This document shows, piece by piece, positions 1-6,941 of a DNA stretch of 23,327 nt; positions within the stretch are counted from its first letter, which is position 1, and every line of letters begins with the position of its first letter. The position numbers and the translations under genes are program-made. The DNA is from an uncultured Clostridia bacterium (lineage in GTDB: Bacteria; Bacillota; Clostridia; Oscillospirales; Acutalibacteraceae). The notes beneath the pieces were generated by a model that was given only the letters and a program-made list of their open reading frames with translations, was not told the origin of the DNA and searched no databases. The DNA lies in NCBI GenBank assembly GCA_946628455.1, contig CAMOWP010000006.1:1-23327 (forward strand), written 5' to 3'.

Positions 1-629
1 ATCTTGAATTCTATTTCAGAATTCCGCGTTATCTTCCTAAGAGTGCTGTTGCTTCAGCTGCAAAGCCGTTTATGAAGGCGCTTGCAAAAACAAGAGATTT
101 CGGTACTCTTGACTGGGTTGCGAAGGTACACCCGCAGAGAATTTCCGCTTACTACGGCTCAATTGAGGATTACAAGGCAATCCCGAAGAAATGGGAGGAT
201 TTTGAAATCCGCAAGTTCAATAAGGATAATTCAGACGCTGAAAACTATAAGCTTGACCACGGTTATGACGAGACTAAGCCGGAATCGGAACTCGACATCA
301 AGGATATGCAGCAGGCTGCAAAATTCAGAGGCGGCGAGTGCCTGAGCAAGAAGATGAAGAAGGGCGACCTTGCTACCAAGCTTAAGTGGAAATGCGGTTA
401 CTGCGGAGCTGAATTTGAGGCTTCACCTAACCTTATCCTCCTCGGCGGACACTGGTGCCCCGAATGCTACGTTCCTCAGAAGGCATGGGATTACGACAAC
501 ATCGCAAGAACAAACCCGTTCTTTGCTCAGGTCTGGTATCCTAACCACAAAGAGGATGAGACAAACGTTTACAGATTTGACGACATCTTCCAGGTTGGCG
601 GAACAAAGTGGGACGACATCAAGAGATAA
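1..629 (+). CDS. C-terminal part of an unrecognised protein with a zinc ribbon (5' end outside window)
   Basis: The frame is open from the first bases of the window (codons start at base 3) to TAA at 627-629, so this is the last 208 residues of a longer protein. The ATG at 72 lies inside the reading frame with no Shine-Dalgarno before it and is not taken as the start. The visible part is rich in Lys, Asp, Trp and Tyr. Near its middle is a four-cysteine ribbon, KWKCGYCGAEF followed by GGHWCPEC, spaced as two CxxC knuckles that probably bind zinc. No signal peptide or membrane helix is seen in this part. The sequence after the ribbon is hydrophilic with many aromatic residues. I do not recognise the family, and the missing N-terminus may hold an enzymatic domain. 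A terminator hairpin follows the stop by 12 bases. Confidence 0.8.
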   Translation, partial: LEFYFRIPRYLPKSAVASAAKPFMKALAKTRDFGTLDWVAKVHPQRISAYYGSIEDYKAIPKKWEDFEIRKFNKDNSDAENYKLDHGYDETKPESELDIKDMQQAAKFRGGECLSKKMKKGDLATKLKWKCGYCGAEFEASPNLILLGGHWCPECYVPQKAWDYDNIARTNPFFAQVWYPNHKEDETNVYRFDDIFQVGGTKWDDIKR

Positions 630-641
630 TTTACTAAACAA

Positions 642-669
642 AACACGCCTGCCTGACAGGCGTGTTTTT
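642..669 (+). terminator. Intrinsic terminator after the zinc-ribbon gene
   Basis: A perfect 10-bp stem (AACACGCCTG / CAGGCGTGTT) with a 5-base loop runs into five T residues. It sits 12 bases after the stop of the upstream gene and only 17 bases before the start of the sialidase-like gene, so it may act as an attenuator for that gene rather than a full stop. Confidence 0.85.
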
Positions 670-686
670 GGTAAACGGAGGTAAAT

Positions 687-2045
687 ATGAAAGCGATTAA
701 AGGAAAGATGCTTTTAACAATTATAATAAGCACCTTATTAATAATTGCGCTTTTAGTTGTTATTTTCGGCATTGCCGTTTCGAATGCGGGCTATGACGGC
801 GGTGATTACACTATTCCCGAAATCGACCTCAGCGTTACGCCTGACGGAACTGATGAAAAATACAGTTATCTTTATGACCTCTCAGTTGTTGACGATTCTG
901 CAGATTACCTTGCTCACCCTGACAGCGTTCTTTTAAAGGACGGAAGCATTCTTACCGTTTATCCCAAAGGGCACGGAAAAGGCGCAATATTAAACAAGGT
1001 GAGCACAGACGGCGGCAAAACCTGGAGCGAGGAGATAAATAACACACCGAAAAGCTGGGAGGATTCTCTTGAAACGCCGACTGTTTACAGGCTTCATTTC
1101 AACGACGGCAAGACGGCTGACAAGCTTATTCTGATTTCAGCGAATCCAAAGTGGCCCGGGATGACAACGCCCGGAGGCTTTAACTGCTCTGTGTCAACTG
1201 ACGAGGGGCAGACCTGGACTGAGTTTCAGACCTTTTACGACGACTCCTCAAGCGACAAGGTAATTCCGATTGTTGCGATGTCAAGCCTGACGCAGATTAA
1301 GGAAAACGGCAGATTTATCAATAAGTGGATGGGAACCTTCCACGACCCTGATTTTTATAACTACAAGACATATCTTACCTTTGACAGAGACGGAAATCCT
1401 CATTGGAGCAAGCCTGAAAAGTATTTCAGCAAGTACAGGGATATTGAGAAAAAGGCAAAAATGTGCGAGGTTGAGATAATCAGAAACAGCGGCGGCCTCG
1501 GAGACGAGCTTTGCCTTATAGCGCGCTCAAACTCGAAGAATGTGAATTCGCTTATTTCCTTCTCAAGCGACGAGGGCAAGACCTGGTCTGAGCCGAAAAC
1601 GGCTCCTGCCGCGCTTAACGGCGAACGCCATAAGGCTGAATGGACTAAGGACGGCAGGCTTTTTATAACCTTCCGTTCAATTGAACGCGGCAGCAAGGCG
1701 AAAGAAAACGTTCCTTTTAAGCTTTACAATTCTAATAAATGGATAAGCGAAGGCTGGGTTGCCTGGGTCGGCACCTTTGATGACCTCAAAAACGGCAAGG
1801 AGGGGCAGTACAGAATCAAGCTTGCGCACATTTATAAGGACGGACAGACAGAGCCGCAGTACGTTGCTAATGCTGATACGGGTTACTGCGGAAATGTTGT
1901 TCTCACTGACGGCACGATTGTTACGTCAAGCTACGGAAAGTTCTCCCCGAAGGAGCTTGATTCCGAGGGGAAATACAAAACCTATATCTGTTCAAAGCGT
2001 ATCAACCTTAAGGACACTGACGAGCTTGCAGAACAAATGAAATAA
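687..2045 (+). CDS. Membrane-anchored sialidase-like (BNR/Asp-box) protein
   Basis: This 452-residue protein starts at an ATG with a good Shine-Dalgarno (CGGAGGTAAAT). Residues about 8-31 are a hydrophobic helix without a lipobox, so it is an uncleaved anchor or a signal peptide and the rest is outside the membrane. Three Asp-boxes mark a six-bladed beta-propeller: STDGGKTW (about residue 105), STDEGQTW (about 170) and SSDEGKTW (about 292). These are typical of sialidases (GH33) and related exo-glycosidases that trim terminal sugars from glycans. I could not locate the usual FRIP motif with confidence, so the exact substrate and even catalytic activity are open; a non-sialidase BNR propeller is the main alternative. 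It is the only glycan-facing enzyme in the window besides the fucose genes. Transcription must come through the hairpin just upstream or from a promoter inside the preceding gene. Confidence 0.8.
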   Translation: MKAIKGKMLLTIIISTLLIIALLVVIFGIAVSNAGYDGGDYTIPEIDLSVTPDGTDEKYSYLYDLSVVDDSADYLAHPDSVLLKDGSILTVYPKGHGKGAILNKVSTDGGKTWSEEINNTPKSWEDSLETPTVYRLHFNDGKTADKLILISANPKWPGMTTPGGFNCSVSTDEGQTWTEFQTFYDDSSSDKVIPIVAMSSLTQIKENGRFINKWMGTFHDPDFYNYKTYLTFDRDGNPHWSKPEKYFSKYRDIEKKAKMCEVEIIRNSGGLGDELCLIARSNSKNVNSLISFSSDEGKTWSEPKTAPAALNGERHKAEWTKDGRLFITFRSIERGSKAKENVPFKLYNSNKWISEGWVAWVGTFDDLKNGKEGQYRIKLAHIYKDGQTEPQYVANADTGYCGNVVLTDGTIVTSSYGKFSPKELDSEGKYKTYICSKRINLKDTDELAEQMK

Positions 2046-2059
2046 TATACAAAAGAAAA

Positions 2060-2090
2060 GATACGGTGTTTCTTACACCGTATCTTTTTT
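2060..2090. terminator. Bidirectional terminator between convergent genes
   Basis: A perfect 10-bp stem (GATACGGTGT / ACACCGTATC, loop TTCTT) is followed by six T residues on the plus strand. On the minus strand it is followed by TTTTCTTTT. It ends the sialidase-like gene and the alaS operon from opposite sides. The stop codon of the minus-strand gene (2073-2075) lies in the loop and the first base of the right arm. Confidence 0.9.
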
Positions 2091-2396
2091 CATATACTTA
2101 ATTATTTGATTTTCTGCTTCTTTAATTTCTTCATCGTTACCGCTTTTTAATGCAGTCTGATATTTCCCGCGGAGGTTGAGATAATCTCCGAAACGTTTTA
2201 TCGAGCCGAAAACTTTAATGATTATTACGAGCTGTCCGATAAAATACGCGCAAAACGCGATACCGAACAGCGCCATTCTTTCCCTCATAACGCATATAAC
2301 GGCGCCTGAAATAAAGACGATATCAAGAACCGACTGCGAAATAATCCAGTTTTTTAAAAGCGACTTGAATTCGGAATAAATCTCGCCGAACATCAC
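2073..2396 (-). CDS. Small two-helix membrane protein, function unknown
   Basis: This 107-residue protein is the last gene of the alaS operon. Two hydrophobic segments (about residues 18-36, ISQSVLDIVFISGAVICVM, and about 42-62) form a likely helical hairpin. They are followed by a charged tail, about residues 65-107, with Lys/Glu-rich helix content (SGNDEEIKEAENQI). Its ATG overlaps the stop of thrH by four bases (ATGA), so translation is probably coupled to thrH. Its own stop codon falls inside the terminator hairpin. No known domain is recognised. Its position suggests only co-expression with thrH and the upstream genes. Confidence 0.7.
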   Translation of the reverse strand: MMFGEIYSEFKSLLKNWIISQSVLDIVFISGAVICVMRERMALFGIAFCAYFIGQLVIIIKVFGSIKRFGDYLNLRGKYQTALKSGNDEEIKEAENQIIKYMKKDTV

Positions 2397-2992
2397 ATTG
2401 CCCCTTTGATTGCTTCAAGAAGCTCATCATAAGTTTCAAACGCAGGGAACTGAGGATAATCCTTTTTAATCTGCTCGGTGCTCCTGAACAGGAAGCCTGC
2501 CTTGCTTGCCTGAATCATTGCAAGGTCGTTGAAGCTGTCGCCGCTTGCAATAGTTTCAAAGCCCATTGACTGAAGCGCTCTGACAGTAGTAAGCTTGGAT
2601 TTTTCGCATCTCATTTTAAAGCCGGTTACCTCGCCGTTATCAGCGACTACAAGCTCATTGCAGAAAATAGTCGGATATCCGAGTTTTTCCATTAGCGGAG
2701 CCGCAAACTGAGTGAAGGTATCGCTTATAATAATTACCTGACCGAGCCTTCTGAGCTCGTCAAGAAATTCCTTAGCGCCCTCCATAGGCTCAATTTTTCT
2801 GATTGTATCCTGAATTTCCTTTAAGCCGAGGCCGTGCTCCTTCAGAATTTTAATTCTGTAATTCATAAGCTTATCGTAATCGGGCTCGTCTCTCGTTGTG
2901 AGCTTAAGCTCCGGGATTCCGCTTTCCTTTGAAAACGCAATCCATATTTCGGGAACGAGAACGCCCTCTAAATCAAGACATACTATATTCAT
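2393..2992 (-). CDS. thrH: ThrH-type HAD phosphatase (phosphoserine phosphatase / homoserine phosphotransferase)
   Basis: This 199-residue HAD-superfamily enzyme closely resembles ThrH. The family dephosphorylates phosphoserine and can transfer the phosphate to homoserine, linking serine and threonine synthesis. Motif I is LDLEGVLVPEIW (nucleophile Asp, with the Glu typical of ThrH in place of the usual second Asp). Motif II is the Ser/Thr of VIIISDTF, and the last motif is SGDSFNDLAM, which binds Mg2+. I chose the ATG at 2992 because TCGGAGGACAGT lies directly before it and the family begins MNIVCLDLEG; a longer frame from 3037 has no ribosome site and starts inside a hairpin. Length fits the family (about 200). 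It overlaps the downstream membrane protein gene by four bases and follows the phosphoribosyltransferase gene by 54 bases. Cytoplasmic. Exact substrate preference cannot be read from sequence. Confidence 0.88.
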   Translation of the reverse strand: MNIVCLDLEGVLVPEIWIAFSKESGIPELKLTTRDEPDYDKLMNYRIKILKEHGLGLKEIQDTIRKIEPMEGAKEFLDELRRLGQVIIISDTFTQFAAPLMEKLGYPTIFCNELVVADNGEVTGFKMRCEKSKLTTVRALQSMGFETIASGDSFNDLAMIQASKAGFLFRSTEQIKKDYPQFPAFETYDELLEAIKGAM

Positions 2993-3012
2993 ACTGTCCT
3001 CCGATATTATTC

Positions 3013-3034
3013 GGGAGGGCGCGCAGACCCTCCC
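3013..3034 (-). other. GC-rich intergenic hairpin ahead of thrH
   Basis: GGGAGGG and CCCTCCC form a 7-bp G:C-rich stem around an 8-base loop between the phosphoribosyltransferase stop and the thrH ribosome site. There is no T-run after it on the minus strand, so it is not a normal terminator. It could protect or process the message, or lower thrH expression. Confidence 0.6.
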
Positions 3035-3046
3035 CATAGTTTATAA

Positions 3047-3613
3047 TTATTTAAAGAAAAGCGGTAATTTTTCAAGGAATACTATATCGTCTCTGTCTGC
3101 AGCGTCACCCTCTGCAAGAGGAGCGCAGGAAGCTACGATATTACCGTTAAATCTTTCAACGAGAAGCTGTACTGCCTTAAGGCTCTCTCCCGTTGAAATA
3201 ACATCATCAACGATAAGAACTCTCTTTCCTGTAAGAAGGTCTCCGTCCTCGTGGCCGAGATATAAAGTCTGAACTCGCTGAGTTGTAATTGAGGTAACCT
3301 CTACCTTCTCGGGTCTGTCCATATAAACCTTTACGCCCTTGCGTGCAACAATATATTTCTTGCCGCTGAGCCTGCTCATCTCATAAGCAAGCGGAATAGA
3401 CTTTGCCTCGGGAGTAATGATGTAATCAAATTCGGGAACCTTCTTAAGAAGCTCCTCAGCACAACGCTCAACGAGCTCAACGTCTCCGAAAAGGATGAAC
3501 GCAGCTATATCAAGTTTATCGGATATTGCGAACTTCTGAAGCTGCCTTGTAAGGCCTGCTATATGAAGCTCATAGAATTCCTTATCTTTTCTTTCCATTC
3601 CTTCCTGTATCAT
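3047..3613 (-). CDS. Purine-type phosphoribosyltransferase (adenine phosphoribosyltransferase-like)
   Basis: This 188-residue type I phosphoribosyltransferase carries the PRPP-binding loop RVLIVDDVISTGES at about residues 130-143. Further upstream is YIITPEAKSIPLAYEMS (about 64-80), which resembles the purine-binding family around Apt and Xpt, as does the ARKGVKVYM stretch that forms the flexible loop region. It would salvage a purine base with PRPP into a nucleotide in the cytoplasm. I cannot separate adenine from xanthine or guanine as the base, and a purine-sensing regulator is less likely because no DNA-binding domain is present. The ATG at 3613 shares one base with the stop of the HIT gene (TGATG) and has AGAGGGG upstream; a second ATG five codons later is an alternative. 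It sits in the alaS operon between the HIT gene and thrH. Confidence 0.82.
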   Translation of the reverse strand: MIQEGMERKDKEFYELHIAGLTRQLQKFAISDKLDIAAFILFGDVELVERCAEELLKKVPEFDYIITPEAKSIPLAYEMSRLSGKKYIVARKGVKVYMDRPEKVEVTSITTQRVQTLYLGHEDGDLLTGKRVLIVDDVISTGESLKAVQLLVERFNGNIVASCAPLAEGDAADRDDIVFLEKLPLFFK

Positions 3614-3945
3614 CAGATTAACCCCTCTTCCATTTTAACGCCGCCGAGAATATGAAAATGAAGGTGCTTTACAGTCTGACCTGCATCCTCTCCGCAGTTA
3701 TTAATTATTCTGTATGACTCAATTCCCTGCTCCTTTGCAATAACGGGAATCTTTTCAAAAATATGAGCAACGTACTTGCTGTTCTCCCCGTTAACTTCAT
3801 TAGCAGAGGAGATATGCTCTTTAGGAACTATGAGAACGTGAACGGGAGCCTGGGGGTTCAGGTCTTTAAACGCTAAAATCATATCGTCCTCATAAACCTT
3901 CGTGCTGGGAATATTGCCTTTTACTATTTCACAAAATACGCACAT
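3613..3945 (-). CDS. HIT-family nucleotide-binding protein (HinT-like)
   Basis: This 110-residue histidine-triad protein shows the catalytic motif HLHFHILGG (about residues 94-102) and the N-terminal CVFCEI zinc pair seen in many HinT proteins. Members hydrolyse nucleoside phosphoramidates and aminoacyl-adenylates in the cytoplasm. Length and motif order match bacterial HinT. AAGGAG lies directly before the ATG and overlaps the end of alaS, only 10 bases upstream, so the two are co-transcribed. The neighbourhood is suggestive: HinT proteins act on aminoacyl-AMP released by aminoacyl-tRNA synthetases, and here the gene follows alaS. That functional link is inference. Confidence 0.92.
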   Translation of the reverse strand: MCVFCEIVKGNIPSTKVYEDDMILAFKDLNPQAPVHVLIVPKEHISSANEVNGENSKYVAHIFEKIPVIAKEQGIESYRIINNCGEDAGQTVKHLHFHILGGVKMEEGLI

Positions 3946-3955
3946 AGCTTTCTCC

Positions 3956-6583
3956 TTATTTATTAAGAATGTTTTCTACAATTGAAACTGTAGCAGAAAT
4001 TGCATCGTCAAGCTTAGAGATATCCTTAGCACCTGCCATTGCGGAATCCGGACGTCCGCCACCGCCGCCGCCCGCAAGCTTTGCAACCTCGCGAACTACG
4101 TCGCCTGCCTTAACGCCCTTTGAAATTGCGTTCTTTCCGCAGACTGCAACAATTGTAGCCTTTGCACCGTTAACGCCTGCGATAATAGCCACTGCGTTAT
4201 CGTTATTCGCCTTAACGTCGTCACCCATTGTGCGCAGAGCATCGGGAGCAGCGCCGTCAAGCTTAGCGGTGAACACCTCAAGTCCGTCAACAATAACGGG
4301 CTCGGAGAACATATCGGCGCTCTTAAGCTTAGTGATTTCAGCTTCAAGATTTGCTATTTTCTTTGCGCTTTCCTTATTCTCATTTATGAGAGAATCAACC
4401 TTATTCTCAATTTCGCTTTCAGCGCCCTTGAGCTTGCCTGCAAGGCTCTTAATAAGCTCGGCATTATCGCACATAAGCTTATAAGCATTTGCGCCTGTAA
4501 CGGCTGTTATTCTTCTTACTCCGCTTGCGACGGAAGCCTCGCTGACAATTTTGAAGAGACCTATTTCGCCGCTGTTTGCAACGTGAGTACCGCCGCAGAA
4601 TTCTACCGAATCCCCTGCTGTTACAACTCTTACAATATCGCCGTACTTTTCTCCGAAGAGCATCATTGCGCCGATTTTCTTAGCTTCCTCAATAGGCATC
4701 TCCTGCATAGTTACGGGGATTGCCGAAAGGATAACGCTGTTAACGTCAGCCTCAATTCTCTTAATTTCCTCGTCAGTGAGCGCGTTAAAATGAGTGAAAT
4801 CGAAACGGCAAACGCTTTCATCAACAAGCTGACCTGCCTGCTCAACGTGTGTTCCGAGCTCTTTTCTGAGCGCGTTCTGAAGGAGGTGGGCTGATGTGTG
4901 GTTTCTCATAATGCTGCGGCGCCTTGCTGAGTCAATTTCAGCCTTAACGCTGTCGCCCACAGAGATAACTCCGCTCTTAACCTCGCCGCTGTGAAGGTAA
5001 ATTCCGTCAGCATTCTTTGTTGTATCGCCGACTGCGAAGGAATTTTCTCCATTTGAAATTATACCGCTGTCGCCAACCTGACCGCCGCTCAGCGCATAAA
5101 ACGGAGTTTTATCAAGAACAACAACGCCCTTCTCTCCTGCGCCGAGCATATCAACGCTTTCGCCATCTGTGTTGATTATTGCAAGAATCTTTGAATCGGC
5201 TTTGAAATCAGTATATCCCGTAAAGACAGTTGCATCAGCTTCAATCTTTACGCTGCTGCCCTTCCACGCGTCTGCTCCCGCATCTTTTCTCGCAGCTCTT
5301 GCAGTTTTTTTCTGATTGTCAAGAAGCTCATTAAACTTAGCCTCGTCAACAGTCAGACCCTTTTCCTCAAGGATATCCTTTGTTAAATCAAGCGGGAATC
5401 CGAATGTATCGTTGAGCCTGAAAGCGTCCTCACCGCTGAATACGGTGCCTTCTGTATTTGCAATATATTCGTCAAGAAGCGCAAGACCTGCGTCGATTGT
5501 CTTTCCGAAGCTCTCCTCTTCCGAGAGAATAACCTTTTTGATAAGCTCTGCCTTATCTCCAAGCTCAGGATAAGCCTTTGCATTTTCGGCGATAACAGTA
5601 TCGCAGATTTTATAAAGGAAGGGTTCGTTTACTCCGAGGAGTCTTCCGTGACGGCAGGCACGTCTTATAAGTCTTCTTAAAACGTAGCCTCGTCCGTTAT
5701 TTGACGGGATTACGCCGTCGCCAATCATAAAGGTTGAGGAGCGCACGTGGTCGGTAATAACTCTGAGCGAGATATCCTGCTTTTTGTCATCGTGATACTT
5801 AACGCCTGCAACTGCAGCGATTTCGTTCATAATGTTCTGAACGGTATCAACCTCGAATATATTGTCAACTCCCTGCATAATGCACGCAAGCCTCTCAAGC
5901 CCCATACCCGTATCGATGTTGGGATGGTCAAGAGGAGTGTAGTTGTTATTTCCGTCATTATCAAACTGGGTGAAAACGTTGTTCCAGAATTCTGTAAACC
6001 TGTCGCATTCGCAGCCCGGCGCGCAGTCAGGCTTACCGCAGCCATACTTTTCGCCTCTGTCAAAATAAATCTCCGAGCAGGGGCCGCAGGGACCTGAGCC
6101 ATGCTCCCAGAAATTGTCAGCCTTGCCGAGCCTTACGATATGGCTTGGGTCAACTCCGTTTTGCTTAGTCCAGATTTCGAACGCCTCGTCGTCGTTTTCA
6201 TATATAGTAACGTAAAGCTTGTCAACGGGCATATCAAGAACGTCGGTGCAGAATTCCCACGCCCACGCGGTAGCTTCCTTTTTAAAGTAATCTCCGAAGG
6301 AAAAATTGCCGAGCATTTCGAAAAACGTTCCGTGTCTGTCGGTTTTACCGACCTCCTCAATATCGGGAGTACGGATACATTTCTGGCAGGTTGTAACCCT
6401 CTTTCTCGGCGGGGTCACCTCGCCCGTGAAATACTTCTTCATCGGAGCCATACCCGAATTTATAAGAAGCAGGCTTTTATCGTTGTTAGGTACAAGGGAA
6501 AAGCTCGGAAGCCTGAGATGACCCTTGCTCTCAAAAAAGCTGAGATACTTTTCTCTTAAATCGTTTAAAGATGTCCATTCCAT
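3956..6583 (-). CDS. alaS: Alanyl-tRNA synthetase
   Basis: This 875-residue full-length class II synthetase charges tRNA-Ala. The N-terminal catalytic domain begins with the family pattern LREKYLSFFESKGHLRLPS and contains RKRVTTCQKCIRTPDIEEVG. The editing domain shows the zinc-binding pairs HTSAH (near 566-570) and CGGTHV (near 668-673), which clear mischarged Ser and Gly. A helical linker (about 715-760) leads to the C-terminal glycine-rich region AGGGGGGRPDSAMAG near 840-855. A Cys-rich insert (CGKPDCAPGCECDRF, near 180-195) is present, as in many clostridial enzymes. The ATG at 6583 is preceded by TGAGGT and matches the usual start (MEWTSLNDLREKY). It is the first gene of a five-gene operon. 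The 100 bases upstream hold a hairpin that ends the ydbC-like gene, leaving about 60 bases for a promoter and no room for a T-box. Confidence 0.98.
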   Translation of the reverse strand: MEWTSLNDLREKYLSFFESKGHLRLPSFSLVPNNDKSLLLINSGMAPMKKYFTGEVTPPRKRVTTCQKCIRTPDIEEVGKTDRHGTFFEMLGNFSFGDYFKKEATAWAWEFCTDVLDMPVDKLYVTIYENDDEAFEIWTKQNGVDPSHIVRLGKADNFWEHGSGPCGPCSEIYFDRGEKYGCGKPDCAPGCECDRFTEFWNNVFTQFDNDGNNNYTPLDHPNIDTGMGLERLACIMQGVDNIFEVDTVQNIMNEIAAVAGVKYHDDKKQDISLRVITDHVRSSTFMIGDGVIPSNNGRGYVLRRLIRRACRHGRLLGVNEPFLYKICDTVIAENAKAYPELGDKAELIKKVILSEEESFGKTIDAGLALLDEYIANTEGTVFSGEDAFRLNDTFGFPLDLTKDILEEKGLTVDEAKFNELLDNQKKTARAARKDAGADAWKGSSVKIEADATVFTGYTDFKADSKILAIINTDGESVDMLGAGEKGVVVLDKTPFYALSGGQVGDSGIISNGENSFAVGDTTKNADGIYLHSGEVKSGVISVGDSVKAEIDSARRRSIMRNHTSAHLLQNALRKELGTHVEQAGQLVDESVCRFDFTHFNALTDEEIKRIEADVNSVILSAIPVTMQEMPIEEAKKIGAMMLFGEKYGDIVRVVTAGDSVEFCGGTHVANSGEIGLFKIVSEASVASGVRRITAVTGANAYKLMCDNAELIKSLAGKLKGAESEIENKVDSLINENKESAKKIANLEAEITKLKSADMFSEPVIVDGLEVFTAKLDGAAPDALRTMGDDVKANNDNAVAIIAGVNGAKATIVAVCGKNAISKGVKAGDVVREVAKLAGGGGGGRPDSAMAGAKDISKLDDAISATVSIVENILNK

Positions 6584-6643
6584 ATATATTTACCTCATTA
6601 CGAGAATTTTTACATTTTATGCATTTGCGCGATTAAGCGCGAC

Positions 6644-6673
6644 AAACGCTGCGATAGGTTTATCGCAGCGTTT
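6644..6673. terminator. Hairpin between the ydbC-like gene and alaS
   Basis: A perfect 13-bp stem (AAACGCTGCGATA / TATCGCAGCGTTT) encloses the loop GGTT, starting 10 bases after the ydbC-like stop. The T-run on the minus strand is short (TTTG), so termination may be incomplete. It separates the ydbC-like gene from alaS. Confidence 0.65.
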
Positions 6674-6683
6674 CTTATCACTA

Positions 6684-6899
6684 TCAGAGCTTTTCAATGA
6701 TTTTTGCGAGTTCCTGAAGCTCTTCCTTAGTAAAGGTTAAGCCCTTGCTCATCTTGTCGTGCTCAGGTGACCAATCTCTTACGTCAACCTTAGGCTCACG
6801 GCCGTTCCAGGAAATCATATTAACCTCTCTTGTCCAGCCTCTTGCTGTCTCGGAAATAACTCCGAGGTGCTCAGTGATGTCATACTTGATTTCAGGCAT
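6684..6899 (-). CDS. YdbC-like PC4-fold single-stranded DNA-binding protein
   Basis: This small 71-residue protein resembles the YdbC family of Bacillota, the bacterial relatives of the eukaryotic PC4 coactivator, which bind single-stranded DNA as dimers. The family pattern is visible: ITEHLGVISETARGW, then EVNMISWNGREPKVDVRDWSP, with DKMSKGLTFTKEEL leading into a C-terminal helix. Length is normal for the family. A strong AAGGGGGAG site lies before the ATG. It follows ackA by 42 bases on the same strand with no terminator seen between, so read-through from ackA is likely. The 13-bp hairpin at 6644-6673 ends it. The cellular role of the bacterial family is not well defined. Confidence 0.88.
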   Translation of the reverse strand: MPEIKYDITEHLGVISETARGWTREVNMISWNGREPKVDVRDWSPEHDKMSKGLTFTKEELQELAKIIEKL

Positions 6900-6941
6900 T
6901 ATTTTACTCCCCCTTCTTTAGATTTTATTATAAATATCAAT

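Noticed and set aside
2993..3037. Longer ThrH start at 3037
   Set aside because: No ribosome site; the codon is at the edge of a hairpin, while ATG 2992 has a strong site and fits the family.
3969..6559. Long plus-strand frames opposite alaS
   Set aside because: They are antisense shadows of a certain gene, with low-complexity Ser/Leu-rich translations and no ribosome sites.
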